From Elmis aenea (taxonomy: Eukaryota; Arthropoda; Insecta; Coleoptera; Elmidae), in assembly GCA_947652605.1 (NCBI GenBank), contig OX393576.1, positions 61,542,966 through 61,606,965 on the forward strand: a stretch of DNA of 64,000 nucleotides, written 5' to 3'. Below are positions 46,324 to 58,334 of the stretch, one piece after another (position 1 is the first letter of the stretch; every line of letters begins with the position of its first letter). The translations under genes and the position numbers were made by a program. The notes under the pieces were generated by a model. That model saw only the letters and a program-made list of their open reading frames with translations. It ran no database searches and was not told where the DNA came from.

Positions 46324-46446
46324 TCTTATCCATCTGTGACTTAAGACTTCCTGTATGGTTATCCTTTGCGAAGGATCAACTGATAACATTTGTTTAATCA
46401 AGTCTTTTGCGTTTTCGCTTATAGTTTCCCACTGAGCTGTATCGAG
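46324..46446 (-). CDS. CASK: CASK exon: end of kinase domain
   Basis: Exactly 41 codons, phase 0 at both ends. It encodes LDTAQWETISENAKDLIKQM, then LSVDPSQRITIQEVLSHRWI and R. This is the conserved end of a CaM-kinase fold (AKDL, DPxxRIT, HxW), the equivalent of the vertebrate AKDLVRRMLMLDPAERITV stretch of CASK. The acceptor is GTTTAG at 46452-46447 and the donor is GTAAGT from 46323. The introns on both sides are short (256 and 60 bases) and have no transposon, unlike most of the gene. Confidence 0.96.
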
Positions 46447-46702
46447 CTAAACAGAAAAATATTTGCTTCATTTTGAGTGGCTTTACGCATTTACTAACTG
46501 GGGTTGCAAATATCTCATGAATTTCTGATTTATTTAAGTACAGAATAAATTTTTAATCAATTTCATTCGATGAAAAATTCCGTTATTTTTTAATAATATG
46601 ATCAACGCTTTAAAACATTATTTGATTTACTGGTAAAGTCTTGGTGATAAACAAAGTTGGTATATAAATCATATCTTAAAATATAGGCGTTTCAAAACTT
46701 AC

Positions 46703-46878
46703 GTAGAGTTTCCCCCGACATATCGTATCGAGTAGTCTGCGACCTGTTCCATGGAATGGAAGGGTTCCCGTTAGTAAAATATGGAGCAGAACACCAGCAG
46801 CCCATATATCTACAGCCTTGCCATACTGCCTTCGTTCGACTACTTCCGGGGCCATAAAATGTGGGCATCCAACCCGAC
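46703..46878 (-). CDS. CASK: CASK exon: activation segment and C-lobe
   Basis: The exon encodes [20 protein letters not shown], then [20 protein letters not shown], then [22 protein letters not shown] and the DxWxxGV motif of the kinase C-lobe are intact. [14 protein letters not shown] is typical of insect CASK. The donor GTAAGT begins at 46702. The acceptor is GTGAAG at 46884-46879, followed directly by GTCGGG. It is weak: A rather than C/T before AG, and almost no pyrimidine tract. It is nevertheless the only one that keeps frame, because the better CAGCAG farther upstream would read into a stop. The exon follows a 6.8 kb intron. Confidence 0.95.
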
Positions 46879-47536
46879 CTTCACATATCAAACGTTTATA
46901 GATAAATTTTCAAATCTGCTGTGATAGTCACATAACATTTTTTGTGAAAACAGGTGTCAATTCGTAAAATTTATTAACAAATTATTTACTTTAAAAGGAC
47001 TTCATTGTATTATTTATTTACCAATCGGTTATCGCTACTTGGCTCATTTTTTAGCTAGAATTTTCAGTTATACAAGGTGCATATTTTCGTTTTGAAACAT
47101 ATCAGTAAATTGAGCTTATTAATACAACAAAATATAAATCTATTTTCAAAAATTGATTAGTTTAAACAATCGCAAGTTCTGGAATAATTCCAACTTTTTT
47201 ACAAATTTAAATTTCATGAAAGGATTATTATTATTATATAAAAGAGCTAGATTCTTGTTTTTTTTTGTAATTCCAGACATACAAACCCAACAGTGAGATC
47301 TCTCATATTCAGCATGTTTTAGGTTATCAAGGCTACAAGCAACTTTGGAATTTTAAATGAAAAATTATGTATTTTTATTTTTTTAACACATTCAATAAAC
47401 AATGATTTTCTCATTAAAAACTTAAGCAACTTTATTTCTCTTAATTGCAAATCAAAAATTTATCGTTAATTTCAATTGAAATTAAACATAAATTATAAAT
47501 AATAACGAAACAATTTAATTAAGTTTTTCATCCATC
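46879..47536. other. CASK intron part, nothing recognised
   Basis: AT-rich sequence upstream of the activation-segment exon. The pyrimidine tract expected before its acceptor is poor. Confidence 0.5.
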
Positions 47537-47718
47537 CAGTACCGGATCAAGCCTTTAGCGGGCCCCAGACAAAATTTGACGTTTGGGTCCCATTTTATAG
47601 AGATTGTTGGCAAATCTGGCGATTTTATTAATTAAGTTTTTTTCTTGGGTGTCGAATTAGGCCCCTCTGAGTTACAGAGGACATTCGTCTTTTTTGTCTA
47701 TTGATTTAACCGGCCCTG
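47537..47718. mobile_element. Short hAT MITE
   Basis: Ends CAGTACCGGATCAAGCC and AACCGGCCCTG are only partly inverted, but the 8-base duplication CATCCATC is perfect at 47529-47536 and 47719-47726. The length (182 bases) and the interior (GGGCCCCAGAC, AGGCCCCTCTGAG) fit a deleted hAT. Confidence 0.8.
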
Positions 47719-47739
47719 CATCCATCATGGATATACAGT

Positions 47740-48330
47740 GATGAGCAAAACATTTGCAACTGGTGATACTAAGCAGTTCAATGATTATTTTAATTTGTTA
47801 AAAGTGGTAAAAACAAAACACTATGGAAGTCGGTTATGGTTTTTTCCATGGCAACCTTGATTTTTATCTTAAGATTTTGCATTTTTTTAGGTTATTTCGC
47901 TTTTTTGAATATAGATTTATAAAATATTATATCATTGTAAAGAGAAAAAAATTATCTTTAAATCTAAGTCATCACCTACTACGACTGCCATTCAAGAAAA
48001 CGTTGTTTGGTCAAATATCTCGCACAGTAATTTATAAATAAAAATTTGACTATCGCCATCTTATAGCAAACAAAATCTGAAAAACATTTTTTCTTTGGCG
48101 TTTTTGTGTATTCGCAACAACAGCCGAGATATTTAAGTTTAAAAATTTTGATCGATTTCGGTTTATTTGTTATAGGTATTACGCAAGCCATGGTATTTTT
48201 AGACAAAACAAGATCTTGTTTAAAATACACTTCTAAATAGCTAACTTTTGTCCCATTTAACCAACCTTGTAATTTCATTATTTACGGAGATAGCAATAGT
48301 GTCCCATGGAAAAGTGAAACACCCTGTATA
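47740..48330. repeat. Partial mariner-type MITE (right end only)
   Basis: The segment ends GGAAAAGTGAAACACCCTGTAT at about 48328, a mariner-type right end with the usual preceding block (CATTATTTACGGAGATAGCA). The corresponding left end is not seen; the left part (47822-47990) contains ATGGAAGTCGGTTATGG and may be the degraded mirror. The 99-residue frame 48278-47979 is a shadow. Confidence 0.45.
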
Positions 48331-49427
48331 TATTCAATCGTGATAAATAGGGATTATAAAATTAAAGAATTGGATTCAATTGTTTGTTCTTAAGCGAGGT
48401 ATAATTATCATTCTACTGTCTGGCGTTTTCAATTGCAAATGATTTGCACAGCACTGTACGTTGTCTTATATTTCTTTCAACATTTCAGTAGGTTACTAAT
48501 TTAAAATTATGGTAAACATATTAGTTTGATTTATAAATATCAACACTTTTACAAGACTAGTGATACATGCAATATTATAGTTTATAAAAGGCGTGTTTAA
48601 TCAGCTGCATAAACAATTACATTGCAGTTAAAACAAGCAAATATGATCTCAGGCAATACATGCATCATATACACCCACTCAAAGAAACGATTAGGAAAAT
48701 TAAAATAAGAGCCAATATAAAAGAAAAACGTGTCAATTTTACGTGTTAATGTTTATGCCTCAGGTTCTCGAAAAATATCTTTAAAAATTACAATGTTGGT
48801 TGATACTAGATTTAAACTTGTAAAAAATATTAAAATTACTAATGCCTCAAGCTCGACAAACATAGAAAATAAAAGCAATGTATTTATTGATTAAAGCGTC
48901 CAGTTTACATTGCAACTTGTCACACGATAGTTTTATGCGGTGAATAAATCGTATCTACTATAAAATCAGACTTTTTATTTCACTTTTATAAAAATCTTTA
49001 TTATACTTCGTATTCAAATGATACTCAATATTTGCTTTTTCATAGAAGTACGGTTGACAAAGTTAAGAAAAGAAAGATAACGCGAACTACAATGGGTGCA
49101 GTGTACAATATGTAAGTTTTCATTAACTGTAATCGAAGGACAGAAAAGTCATTATATGTTAAGTTACAGTTGCTCTGACCTACTTCAAAATTTTGTCTTT
49201 CGTTCCATACTACGTGCAAACTTGCACCTTACAAACGTGAAAATTGAATTCGTCGTTCTTCGGTACATGTCACTTAATTCTTAACCTTATCGATTTATAG
49301 AAATACATTGTAGCTTTCTGTAGAGAGTTTTTCGTTTATTTAGTTAAAATATTTTAGGATTGGCAACATAGTTAACTTTTTAAGAACAAATTATTTTGAT
49401 AAATATGAGAAAAATTGTAAAAATGTA
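48331..49427. other. CASK intron part, nothing recognised
   Basis: No gene or element end is supported. Confidence 0.5.
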
Positions 49428-49993
49428 CAGGGTAGACCAAATTCGATGGGATTACATGGGTAACTCGCTTAATATCCAAGATAGAGAAATGGTTAAATTA
49501 GTAAAAATTTGCAGTTTTTTGAGACAAACTCAGAAGTAGTATTCTACCACTTCCGGTTTTTGAGTTATTAGAAAAAAAAAGGTATTTTTTTGTCAAATTA
49601 ATAATGTGTCATATCTCCGTTATTGTTGTAAACAGCGAAAAAATGTATGAAGATTATTTGTAGATATTTTTATGTAAAATTCGATGAAACTAAAAAAAGT
49701 TTACGCTTGCCGTTTAAAAGTTATGACACAAACTTAAATTTTTTTAAATGGAAGCTCTAGTTTAGTTGGTTATGTCCTTTTTAAATTCCTCAGTTTTTTC
49801 TCATTCCAAAAATATAAGGGTTGGTGTAGTGTAGTTATTTTCAATAATACGCAAAAACAAAAAATGATAAAATATTTTTGAAAATGGCTTTAAGTTTGTC
49901 TCGAAAAACTGCACATTTTTGGTAATTTAACCGTTTCTCTATCTTGAATATTGCGAAATACCCATGCAATCCCATCGAATTTGGACCATCCTG
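49428..49993. mobile_element. Mariner-type hairpin MITE, family N, copy 2
   Basis: Left CAGGGTAGACCAAATTCGAT and right (ATCGAATTTGGACCATCCTG) are inverted, flanked by TA. It aligns along its length with 10856-11490, including CTTCCGGTTTTTGAGTTATT and the central TTTAGTTGGTTATGTCC variant (49754). The copies differ enough to be old. Confidence 0.85.
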
Positions 49994-52944
49994 TACTTTA
50001 TATTCTTGTAAAATGCAATATTCATTTCGCAGTGAGTCAAAAAAAAAATCTACTGACAGCCGCAATTTCGCTAAAATGCTTTTAATCCATGCATATTTCT
50101 GCGCTCATCATCGACTTCACGTAGCGCGTTCCTACACCTGAGAAGTTGAATTTTAACTCAACCAAAGAAGCATTATGATTTTTTAAATTAATAAATTGTA
50201 AAAAACAAAAATTCTTGTCACACGCCAAATTCACAACGGGGCACAGTATGTTTTGCAGGAATAATCTAGGGTGCAAATCTTCGTTCAAAAACCGTGCTAT
50301 GGAAGGCTACTGGGATGACATTAGACGAAGAAAAAATTGTTGACTGTGTACATTAATTTTAAAGTTGTAAATTTTCCAATCATTAGCATTTTTTACTAGG
50401 GCATATACAGAACGTCCCAAATTCGATGGTTAACATGGGGATCTCGCTTGAACAAGATCAACGAAGTCACTTAAACTGGGGCAATGCAAATTTGCTGCTG
50501 AATTTAAATTTGTAACTTTACTATGGCCCTTCAAACCATTGTTTCCAAACTTAAATAATTTTACGATTTAATCTTAGACTAACGTGGTTCTATTCCTAGT
50601 GTATTAAAGAAGTTAAGATCTAAAAGTTCGTTCAGAATCAGAATGAAAAAATTAGAAGCGATGCAGAGGCAGCGGTGGGGCAGAGATATTGTTGAAACTG
50701 CGACTGTTCACAACAAAAATTAGCGCTGCGGTGGTGTAAGCAAAGTTATTGGCGAAATTGGTATCACAAAACTGGTAGCATTGTGCAGTTGGCATCAATA
50801 ATGTAAAAAGTGAGCGCTTTTATTTTACAGTTTTGCCACACTACTATTATAACGATAGAGACATCATGAAAAATAAAATCATGAATGATAAAGTGTCGAT
50901 ATCATTAGTGGAGGCAGCGCAAGAAATTTAGGACAAGCGGGTTCGGGAATACAAAACTACTGCAAAAACAAAGGCAACATGGATTAAAATTGCTGAGATT
51001 TGACTATTCTTTTTTAATTTTTGACCCACTTTTCAGGCTGATCGGTAATCGCCCTCGTATAATTGAAAAATAATTCTGAATCTTCCAATTTCTTCTCCGT
51101 AATTAAATTATTGTTGTCAACTTTGTTTTCCCCGTTTTTTTGTTTTAATTGGTCAAACCCACCATCTTCTACGATTCTTTTTGCAAAAATTTGCACAACA
51201 AAATTACTGTTAACATTATACGCTATTTCCTGAACTCTTTTCATTTTAAACACAAACAACTCGATAATTAATTATATGTTTTCTAGCACATTTTACATTT
51301 TAACTACCAACAAGAATGCTTTGATGTCATTGGCGCTTGCAGCAAACCCTTGCAAGAAAGCTTGGCACCGCCAAGTTGTTGACTGCTACCTTACAGCTAC
51401 TCCGCCGTTAATTTCCATTCTGAACGATGTACATAACTGCTTTACAAAACGTTCGCTATTTCTACTCCACCGCTACTTTACACAGAATATTTTCATTCTA
51501 AACGCTGCTTAAGAGAGACCCATTGACGTTAATCAGAGAACGATTTGTTTCCTTTATTTTTAGAGATATCGAAAAATATAATCTTTTTCTCTAAGCAACT
51601 TTTTATTCTGTATGCGGTGCTATAATTAGGATTGAATTTATTTAATGTTCTATTTTTAACCGTTTTTTTTTGCAAATCTATTTAGGTAGGTATACATACA
51701 CCCTACCTATTTAATTGAATAACTCTTACAAACAAAAAAATCGTTTTGAAACTTGTTATATAAAATTTAGATCTTTTCGTTCCATTTCTAAATTTTTATG
51801 GTTAGTATATTGGCAAGATGCCAAAACCTTATTGTGTGTGCAAACATTGTTAAAATTCTGTGTCACACAATATTGCAAGTGTTGAAGGATTTGCAATGCA
51901 AAAAGTAAAGTAATCGAGAGAATGATATAATGGTGAAGATGAATTAAGAACTAAACACATTGTCAGTGAAGGAATTCATAAAAGCAGAAACTTAGACAGC
52001 CATTAGGCTTACCAGCTCTATCACTGTTTAGATACTGTCTTCCTAAGGAGCTGAGGTTGGTCCGATAGTAAGAACTGTGGCGCTCTGCAGGTCAACGATT
52101 ATATAAACAGTCAATAATAGGTATCTTTTAAAACCAAGTTATTACGAAATTAAGTTCTTATATAACCCAAAATAATCCGTATTCTTAAAAAACAACGTGG
52201 AGAAAATGTGAATTTACGTGACGAAAAGAAAAAACTATTGAATGTGCCTTTAATAACTATTGATTTACCCGTCATATCAAAATATTAGTAACGATTTTCA
52301 AGAAGTAAGCTTATATATTTAAGAATTTATTTCCAGTGATTTTGTAAAAAAAAAAAAATGTTGAACACAAAATAATTACGTATACTTCGTAAGAGTTACT
52401 TTATATTAATAAAATTCTTTAAACCGTTTAAACAAATATTTTAGGTTCAGTTCGAGGTTCAATAAATAATTTAGTACTGCTACTTAGCTACAGATCATAT
52501 TGCACAAAAATTTTCAGTTTGCACTTCTGTTCCGTACAATAACTTGTAAATAATAGTTTAAACTAAAAAGCACCCAATAAAGCCCAACAATAAATAAAGA
52601 TAGCACATTTCTTATCAACATTCACAACTTGAGCTACTGCGTCCAATAAACCAAATACAGCAATCCCTCAACTAACGCAATTAATTCCCAGGAAAACGCC
52701 GCGCTAATCAAATACAATGATCAATAAAAAATTACGTAATTCGTGCAATGTCTTGTAAAATGTTAGCCCAATTTATAAGTAACACGATTTTATGATTATT
52801 TATAGCAGTACGGTATGACAACAAAGTGTGAGCATATTTTTGCAGTAATCACCACCAAGCGAGTTTTTACCTATGGTGACGATAATGATTTTGGTGTCAG
52901 TGGCGGCCGCAGAAAAATATTGTACGTAACATAGGTACCCGTAA
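49994..52944. other. CASK intron part; a lone MITE end and two unrecognised frames
   Basis: A mariner-type left end (CAGAACGTCCCAAATTCGAT) occurs at about 50408 without a partner. The minus frame 51259-51014 (81 codons, hydrophilic, ending EKWVKN) and the plus frame 51276-51512 are not recognisable and have no splice support. I see nothing else. Confidence 0.45.
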
Positions 52945-53237
52945 AGTGTCTTTTTGTGCGATCGTATAGAAACAGCTGTTTGACGGACGCGTTAGCAACC
53001 ATAAAGTACTGCATTACCGGCCCTATCCTTAGCAACGGCCGTAAAAGTTACTTTTCAGGCCGTTACCCTTAGCAACGGCCGAAAAAGTAACTTTTACGGC
53101 CGTTGCTAAGAAGAGGGCCGGTAATGCAGTACATACGCCGTCATCTGTCAGTGACAGAATGTCACGTAGTTTCTAAGCTATAATTTTGAAAATTACTAAA
53201 AATTTAAATTGTTTTTAATTCGATCGCACAAAAAATG
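52945..53237. mobile_element. Hairpin MITE with GC-rich core
   Basis: The outer inverted pair is TTTTTGTGCGATCG (52950) and CGATCGCACAAAAA (53221). The inner pair is GTACTGCATTACCGGCCCT (53006-53024) and AGGGCCGGTAATGCAGTAC (53114-53132), then CTTAGCAACGGCCGTAAAAG and its mirror. AGCAACGGCCG also occurs three times in the loop region. It is a nearly complete palindrome of unknown family, 440 bases downstream of a CASK exon donor. Confidence 0.75.
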
Positions 53238-53676
53238 TAATATGCACCTCGGCCAAAACGTACTTTTTGGCCTTGATACATAAATAACTATTACTGGACT
53301 CGTATCCTTTCAGGACTCGCCCACGGCTCGTCCAAAAACTGCCTACTCGCCCAGTAAAGTACCACTTTGCGGACTTGTAAAATAAATAACTACTACTTCA
53401 ATTTCATTTCGTACTTTGCGTTAATTAAAATTGCGCTATTTGAGGGATTACTGTATTCATAAATCTGCTAAAACTAACGAAATAGCAACCAATAATAAAA
53501 CTAAACTGCTTTGATACACGTGTTTATCTGAGGCGATGTACTTGGATGAAAATTATTTAATTATTTATGGGTTTTTAGGTAAGCGGCGCTTTAAAAAATC
53601 AACCGTAGAAGAAACAAACCAAAACAACTAACCAACACACAGCAAACCGGAAGTTTTAAATTGTTTAAACACTCAC
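53238..53676. other. CASK intron part next to exon 53677-53855
   Basis: 53270-53400 contains GGACTCGTATCCTTTCAGGA and ACTCGCCCAGTAAAGTACCA, two near repeats of an ACTCG/GCCCA pattern that resemble the ends of dispersed repeats. No family is assignable. Confidence 0.4.
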
Positions 53677-53855
53677 CTAGACTGTTTGTTGAATGTCTGT
53701 CGGGTAATTGTATGGCAACTCCAAAACCTCCTAATTTAACAGGTGCTGAATTTTCTTTGGTCGCCAACATTACGCATTCTGGCTTAATGTCTCTATGAAT
53801 TATATCATTTTCGTGACAATAGCGCAAAGCTTCTAATATTTGTCGCATGTAGTGA
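53677..53855 (-). CDS. CASK: CASK exon: kinase catalytic loop and GFG motif
   Basis: The exon encodes 59 full codons beginning [20 protein letters not shown]. The catalytic loop reads [11 protein letters not shown] and the magnesium-binding motif reads [10 protein letters not shown]. In active kinases these would be HRDxKxxN and DFG. The Cys for Asn and Gly for Asp changes are the known hallmark of CASK, whose kinase works poorly or without magnesium, so they are not damage. After IQL the insect-type sequence PDRHSTNSL leads toward the activation segment. The acceptor is TTGCAG at 53861-53856 and the donor is GTGAGT from 53676. Phases are 2 in, 1 out, consistent with both neighbours. Confidence 0.97.
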
Positions 53856-54398
53856 CTGCAACAAAACGCAAATATCACTGTTGTCACTAGTAAATCACAC
53901 ACCAAGAGTAGTTTTTCATTGAATATGTCGACATAATTTGATTGTGATTAGGTATTAATATTGCAAGTTTGTCTAAGTTTACATATTGTACAATAAATAA
54001 ACTAAGAAAGAATAAGAAACTTAATTAAAAAGAAAAGATCTATACGCTAAAACAATTTTTTAAGTGTTATGATCATGTAGAAACTACATTGTAACCGTAC
54101 ATTGTAGAGAGTATTTTTTTATTATTTCCCAACTAGAAAATTTATTAAACTCTGCTAACTTATGAAACGGTTGTTTACTAATACTTAATTTCCAAAGCTT
54201 TTTCAATTACAAATTATTTCCATGAAAAAACTGAAAATAATGTTAAAACATCGCTCTTTCGTTTAATTTTTCAAATATTTTGCCAAATCAAAAACTGACA
54301 GTACGGTGTTTTTTCGTAGAATTAATTTTTTGAGATAGCTGATAGAAAAAAAGTTTCATCTTTTCGCGACCATCATCAGCTTCATTTTTTATATAAGA

Positions 54399-55569
54399 CA
54401 GTGATTCTCAACCTGTGGGGCGCGCCCCCCTGGGAGAAGGGGCGTTGTATCTGAAGGGGACGCGAAGAAAAGTGGAAATTAAAGCAAAATAAGAATTTTG
54501 GGTAACTAAAAAGCAATTGAATAAAATACATTCTTAAAATAAAATAATAAATTTTAAATAAATTAATTCTTCTAATTGAATTGAATAAAATTGTAACGCT
54601 TATGGTATGGTTACATATAAATATTGCAAAATTACCAGGAAACTAAATTTAAATTAAAAACTAACAATGAATTTTAAAAAATATAGCTCTCTGGTGCCTG
54701 TTTCGTAGAGCAGTTTTTCATAGATATATTAGATATTGACACCCTTAATTCTCTTTCTATATTTAGCTAAGATACGTACGTTGTTTTTAAGACAGCCACT
54801 GCAGAAAATCCGGTTTTAGAAAGATACAATGTTGGAAATGGCAAAAGTTGGCGAAAAGCTCTTGACTTCAGTAGAAAAAATTCATCACGAACACCGGCCC
54901 AAAATTCAACCAGTGATTTAAAAGAAAATTATCTTCTCAAATCTATAAATTGTTCCTTTCCTTCAAGTGATAGAACTTAAGGAGTAGTTTGAATTGGGTT
55001 TTTAACCCACTCGTATATTGTTTTCGTCGGTTATAAAATAGGTTCTAAAATTCTTTGTCAACATTCTTAAATGATTTTCAACGGTGGTAAATAAAACTTG
55101 TATGTGTTGCTCTTCTGCCTTGTAGGTCGTGACAAATAGTTTATACAGGATGAACCAAAACGACTGAAAGAGTTAGCAACACTTTTTTAGTGTTTGTGAT
55201 ATGTAATACTGTAGAAAATGATATGACGTTTGTCAATTTAGATAATAATTAGCGTTTTAAACGTTAAATACGTTTTTTTTTTCCTGAAACGGTTATGTAA
55301 ACAATATTGACTTCATTAAATATTTATTAGTTTCGAGTTGACCCAAAATCATTACACCACGTCCATGATAACTCTTTTTGATTCATAAAACTATTTCTAT
55401 AACAAGCAACATGGCAAATAAAATTAGCGTTATCAACTCTGATTTTGGCTCACACTTTTTATATCAAATGTGGTGTTTTGGCAGGATGCCGAAAAAAAAG
55501 TAAGGGGGGGCGCAATAAAAATGTACACGGAAAAGGGGGGCGCAAATGCAAAAAGGTTGAGATGCACTG
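54399..55569. mobile_element. hAT relic
   Basis: Left end CAGTGATTCTCAACCTGTGG and right end (complement CAGTGCATCTCAACCTTTTT) are inverted. Flanks ATATAAGA and AGATAAGA match at 7 of 8 bases. GGGGGGCGC words lie just inside both ends. The interior has scattered hAT-like coding remains (about 54680-54960) but no readable frame. A short piece at 55145-55260 starts like a mariner-type end (TACAGGATGAACCAAAACGA). The element is in a CASK intron. Confidence 0.8.
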
Positions 55570-55863
55570 AGATAAGAAATTGTTTTGGCAAATTAACAGT
55601 AGATTGTTGCGTCCTTTTTGACGATATAACCAATTCCATGGACTTTTAACAAAGAATGAATAAGAAAATATATTTTCCTCATTTTTCTTTAAACAGATTT
55701 AAAAAAAGATAAAGAAATAGACAAACAAGTTTTTTGAGACATCCTGTAGCTACGATTTTTTTTTTTCTGTAATACATAATGAATTAAAATTATTTGACTG
55801 TAGAATTAAACGCAAGACACCCTGTAGAAGGTGGGTACAACAATGAGAAAAAAATTATTTTAC

Positions 55864-55941
55864 CTTGCAACAGCTTCGCTGTACACGAATCCTGAGGCTG
55901 CCCTTCGAACCACCTCGTAACACAGGTCGGAACCATCCATA
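55864..55941 (-). CDS. CASK: CASK exon: short kinase exon (alphaD-alphaE region)
   Basis: This 78-base exon encodes [20 protein letters not shown] followed by SEAVAS. It corresponds to the CASK stretch with MDGADLCFEIVKRA in vertebrates, so the family match is clear despite several substitutions. The acceptor is TTGCAG at 55947-55942 and the donor is GTAAAA from 55863, a less perfect donor than its neighbours. It completes a Phe codon from the exon before and leaves two bases of a Ser codon. The exon is isolated between a 5.6 kb intron and a 2.0 kb intron, both invaded by transposons. A 126-residue open frame on the plus strand over this exon is an antisense shadow. Confidence 0.95.
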
Positions 55942-56549
55942 CTGCAACAAATTGTCAAATAACAGAGCATCAACGGAAATATATATGAATGTCGTTGGCA
56001 AAGGACTAAACCGCCAGGGAGATATTGCTGTATTAAATTTTCAGAACATTCTCCCTCGAACGTGCGTAGGCCTTTGTTCGCATTACGGACTTGAACATTT
56101 AAAAAAATACAGACACGTCAGCGATTTGACCAGTTGGGTGATCTACATTGTAAAATTACGACTATACTCACAAAAAAAAACACGGGCATTCAAGAACCAA
56201 TTAAAATTTTACACCCATGACGTCAGTACCGAGAATTATGTGTAGAATTATGCATCGTATCATACAGTCTTAAGCACCACGATGCTCTCTAGGGAACAAT
56301 GCACGGTAAATTTTTAATCCGTACGTGTTTTATTGGCCATATGAACTCAAAAACGATATGTAAATGCAAGTTAGGCAAAACTTGGGGCCAAAATTAAAAT
56401 CAATGACTTATTTCGATAATATAAACAAATTGAATTAAATTTAAATATCACTTTATTATGAAGAATGTGTTGTAGAAAAAAAAGAACAGTTTAGAGACTC
56501 ATATTACACTTCTTCAGTAGCAATCTCATTAAACAAATAAGATCGTTAA

Positions 56550-57792
56550 CCCGTTATCAGCCGTTGTCCTATATTTGGGACGCTTGATTTTTTCTCAATA
56601 TTCAAAATAACTTCTAATATCGCGACTTCTATTAGTTAAAATGTGTTTAACATATTAAATTTGACATATTTATTAAAAACCTAGGGTTATAAAGCTATGT
56701 GGTTGGATACACCTGTTTGAAAAGTTGGTAATTTTACTTTGGCAGTTGGCTGTGTAAAAATAAATAGTGTTTTAGTTTGGCGTTTTTTTTTCACAAGTGA
56801 TTTTTTCTGTATGATCTCTTAAAACATTGTTGTTCAAATTTATATTAGGGGAAATAGAAAAAAAATCACAGGTGTATTTTTTCATCGTCTTTTGTTTGTG
56901 TCCCATAAATAGGACAATGGTTTAATATGCTATACATACTTGAGATTTGAGGCCTTCGAAAGAGATGGAAAAAAGACAACTCGTGGATATTTTAACTACC
57001 AATTTGATACATCCAATGAAATTTTAATTGTAAAATGAAATGACAATAAACCAGTGAGCGTCGCAACGAATTATAGTTCAATCGAACCTCTTTCATCAAC
57101 GAAAAGATTCTCCGCCAGAAAAAAAAAATTGGTGTTCCAAAACTAATAAGCGAGTATAACTCGTGTATGGGAGGGGTCGATTTACTCGACAAGCAAATAT
57201 CTTTATACAGAATAAGGATAAGATCAAAAAAATTGTGGTAGTCATTATTTACATAAATGTTAGATACAGCTGTGGTATATACTTGGAGACTATCAACAGG
57301 AAAAAGTTTTCCTATTGGACGTTAGAAGAAAAATTACTCTAGCTTATTTTTCAAAAGGTTCAACATCTCGTGTAGGGACAGGTCCAAAACAATCAAAAAT
57401 ACTAAAAAGAAGGGTCAGCTTAAGTGTAAGATTTGATCCTGACAAACATCTAATACTTCCTACAAAAACCCCAAGGCGATGTGCAGCGAGCGGGAAAAAA
57501 ATAAAAAGGATTTGCAGTAGATGGGATATACCTTTACATAACAATTGTTTTGCCCCATTTCATACCAAATAATTAATAAAACTTTGTGTATATTACTTAA
57601 CTTGTTTCTGTAATATTAAAAAAAATATATCACACATTGCGCCATTGTCCCAAAAATGAGACAAATAAATTAACAAATGAAAACAAAAAAAAAAAATTTT
57701 TAAAGTTAAGTGTTTTTTATCATAAAATAACCAATTTGTACCAAAAAGAAAACTAAAAACTTTCTTAAAATAGAATTGTTGCTCTTAATGGG
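56550..57792 (+). mobile_element. piggyBac relic
   Basis: Ends CCCGTTATCAGCCG and, complemented, CCCATTAAGAGCAAC are related inverted repeats with TTAA directly outside (56546-56549 and 57793-57796), the piggyBac target. The plus strand carries the 3' half of the transposase (57120-57570). At 1.24 kb it is internally deleted. Confidence 0.85.
57120..57572 (+). pseudogene. piggyBac transposase C-terminal half, broken
   Basis: It reads, with frame changes, CMGGVDLLDKQISLYRIRIR, then SKKLWWSLFT, a stop, LDTAVVYTWRL and later RRKITLAYFSKGS. GGVDxxDxxxxxYRxxxRxxKWWxxxF is the conserved piggyBac block holding the last catalytic Asp region. The C-terminus RCAASGKKIKRICSRWDIPL, then HNNCFAPFHTK and a stop, is the family's terminal Cys/His finger, here with two cysteines changed (CxxC to CAAS and CSRW). 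It is inactive. Confidence 0.85.
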
Positions 57793-57796
57793 TTAA

Positions 57797-58334
57797 TAAA
57801 GAAAAGACTGCCGTCTCGAAAGTGGTTTAGCATTTTTACGAGATATTTTTCATTAAAAATAAGTAATTTTAAATTAAACTTGAACTTTAATAATTCAAGC
57901 ATTTATTAGACTCCTTTTTTCAATGTCCACCATCAAATCTTTGGTCTGTGTATACTTGTATACAATAAATAGTTGCGCAGCGACAACATTAATTTCATGA
58001 GATCAATAAAACATGTGGAATGAAATTATATACAAATCAATTTTGTATTGAAAGCTCAGGACATCAAGACATTCCTATCATTACTGCGTGACTACAATAG
58101 CTAGATTATATTTGTTAGTAGTTGGAGCAATGGAATAAATATATTAGTTCTGTAAAATATAGGCAGATTTAAAAATAAAAGGTCAAATAGGAATCAACTA
58201 TCATAGAAGAATCAGGAATATAGTAACTAATAAATGGAAACTGAAGTTAATTTTGTCAATAAAACGTATCGATATACAATGTGTTTACTAGTAAAATGTG
58301 TAAAAAAGAATTGGTTAACTTTGTTTTGGTTTAA
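57797..58334. other. CASK intron part, nothing recognised
   Basis: No feature is supported. Confidence 0.5.

Noticed and set aside
51014..51512. Two short frames on opposite strands (81 and 78 codons)
   Set aside because: Neither resembles a known protein, neither has splice support, and both lie in a CASK intron.
55865..56245. A 126-codon plus-strand frame
   Set aside because: It runs antisense across the CASK exon 55864-55941 and gives an unrecognisable peptide.
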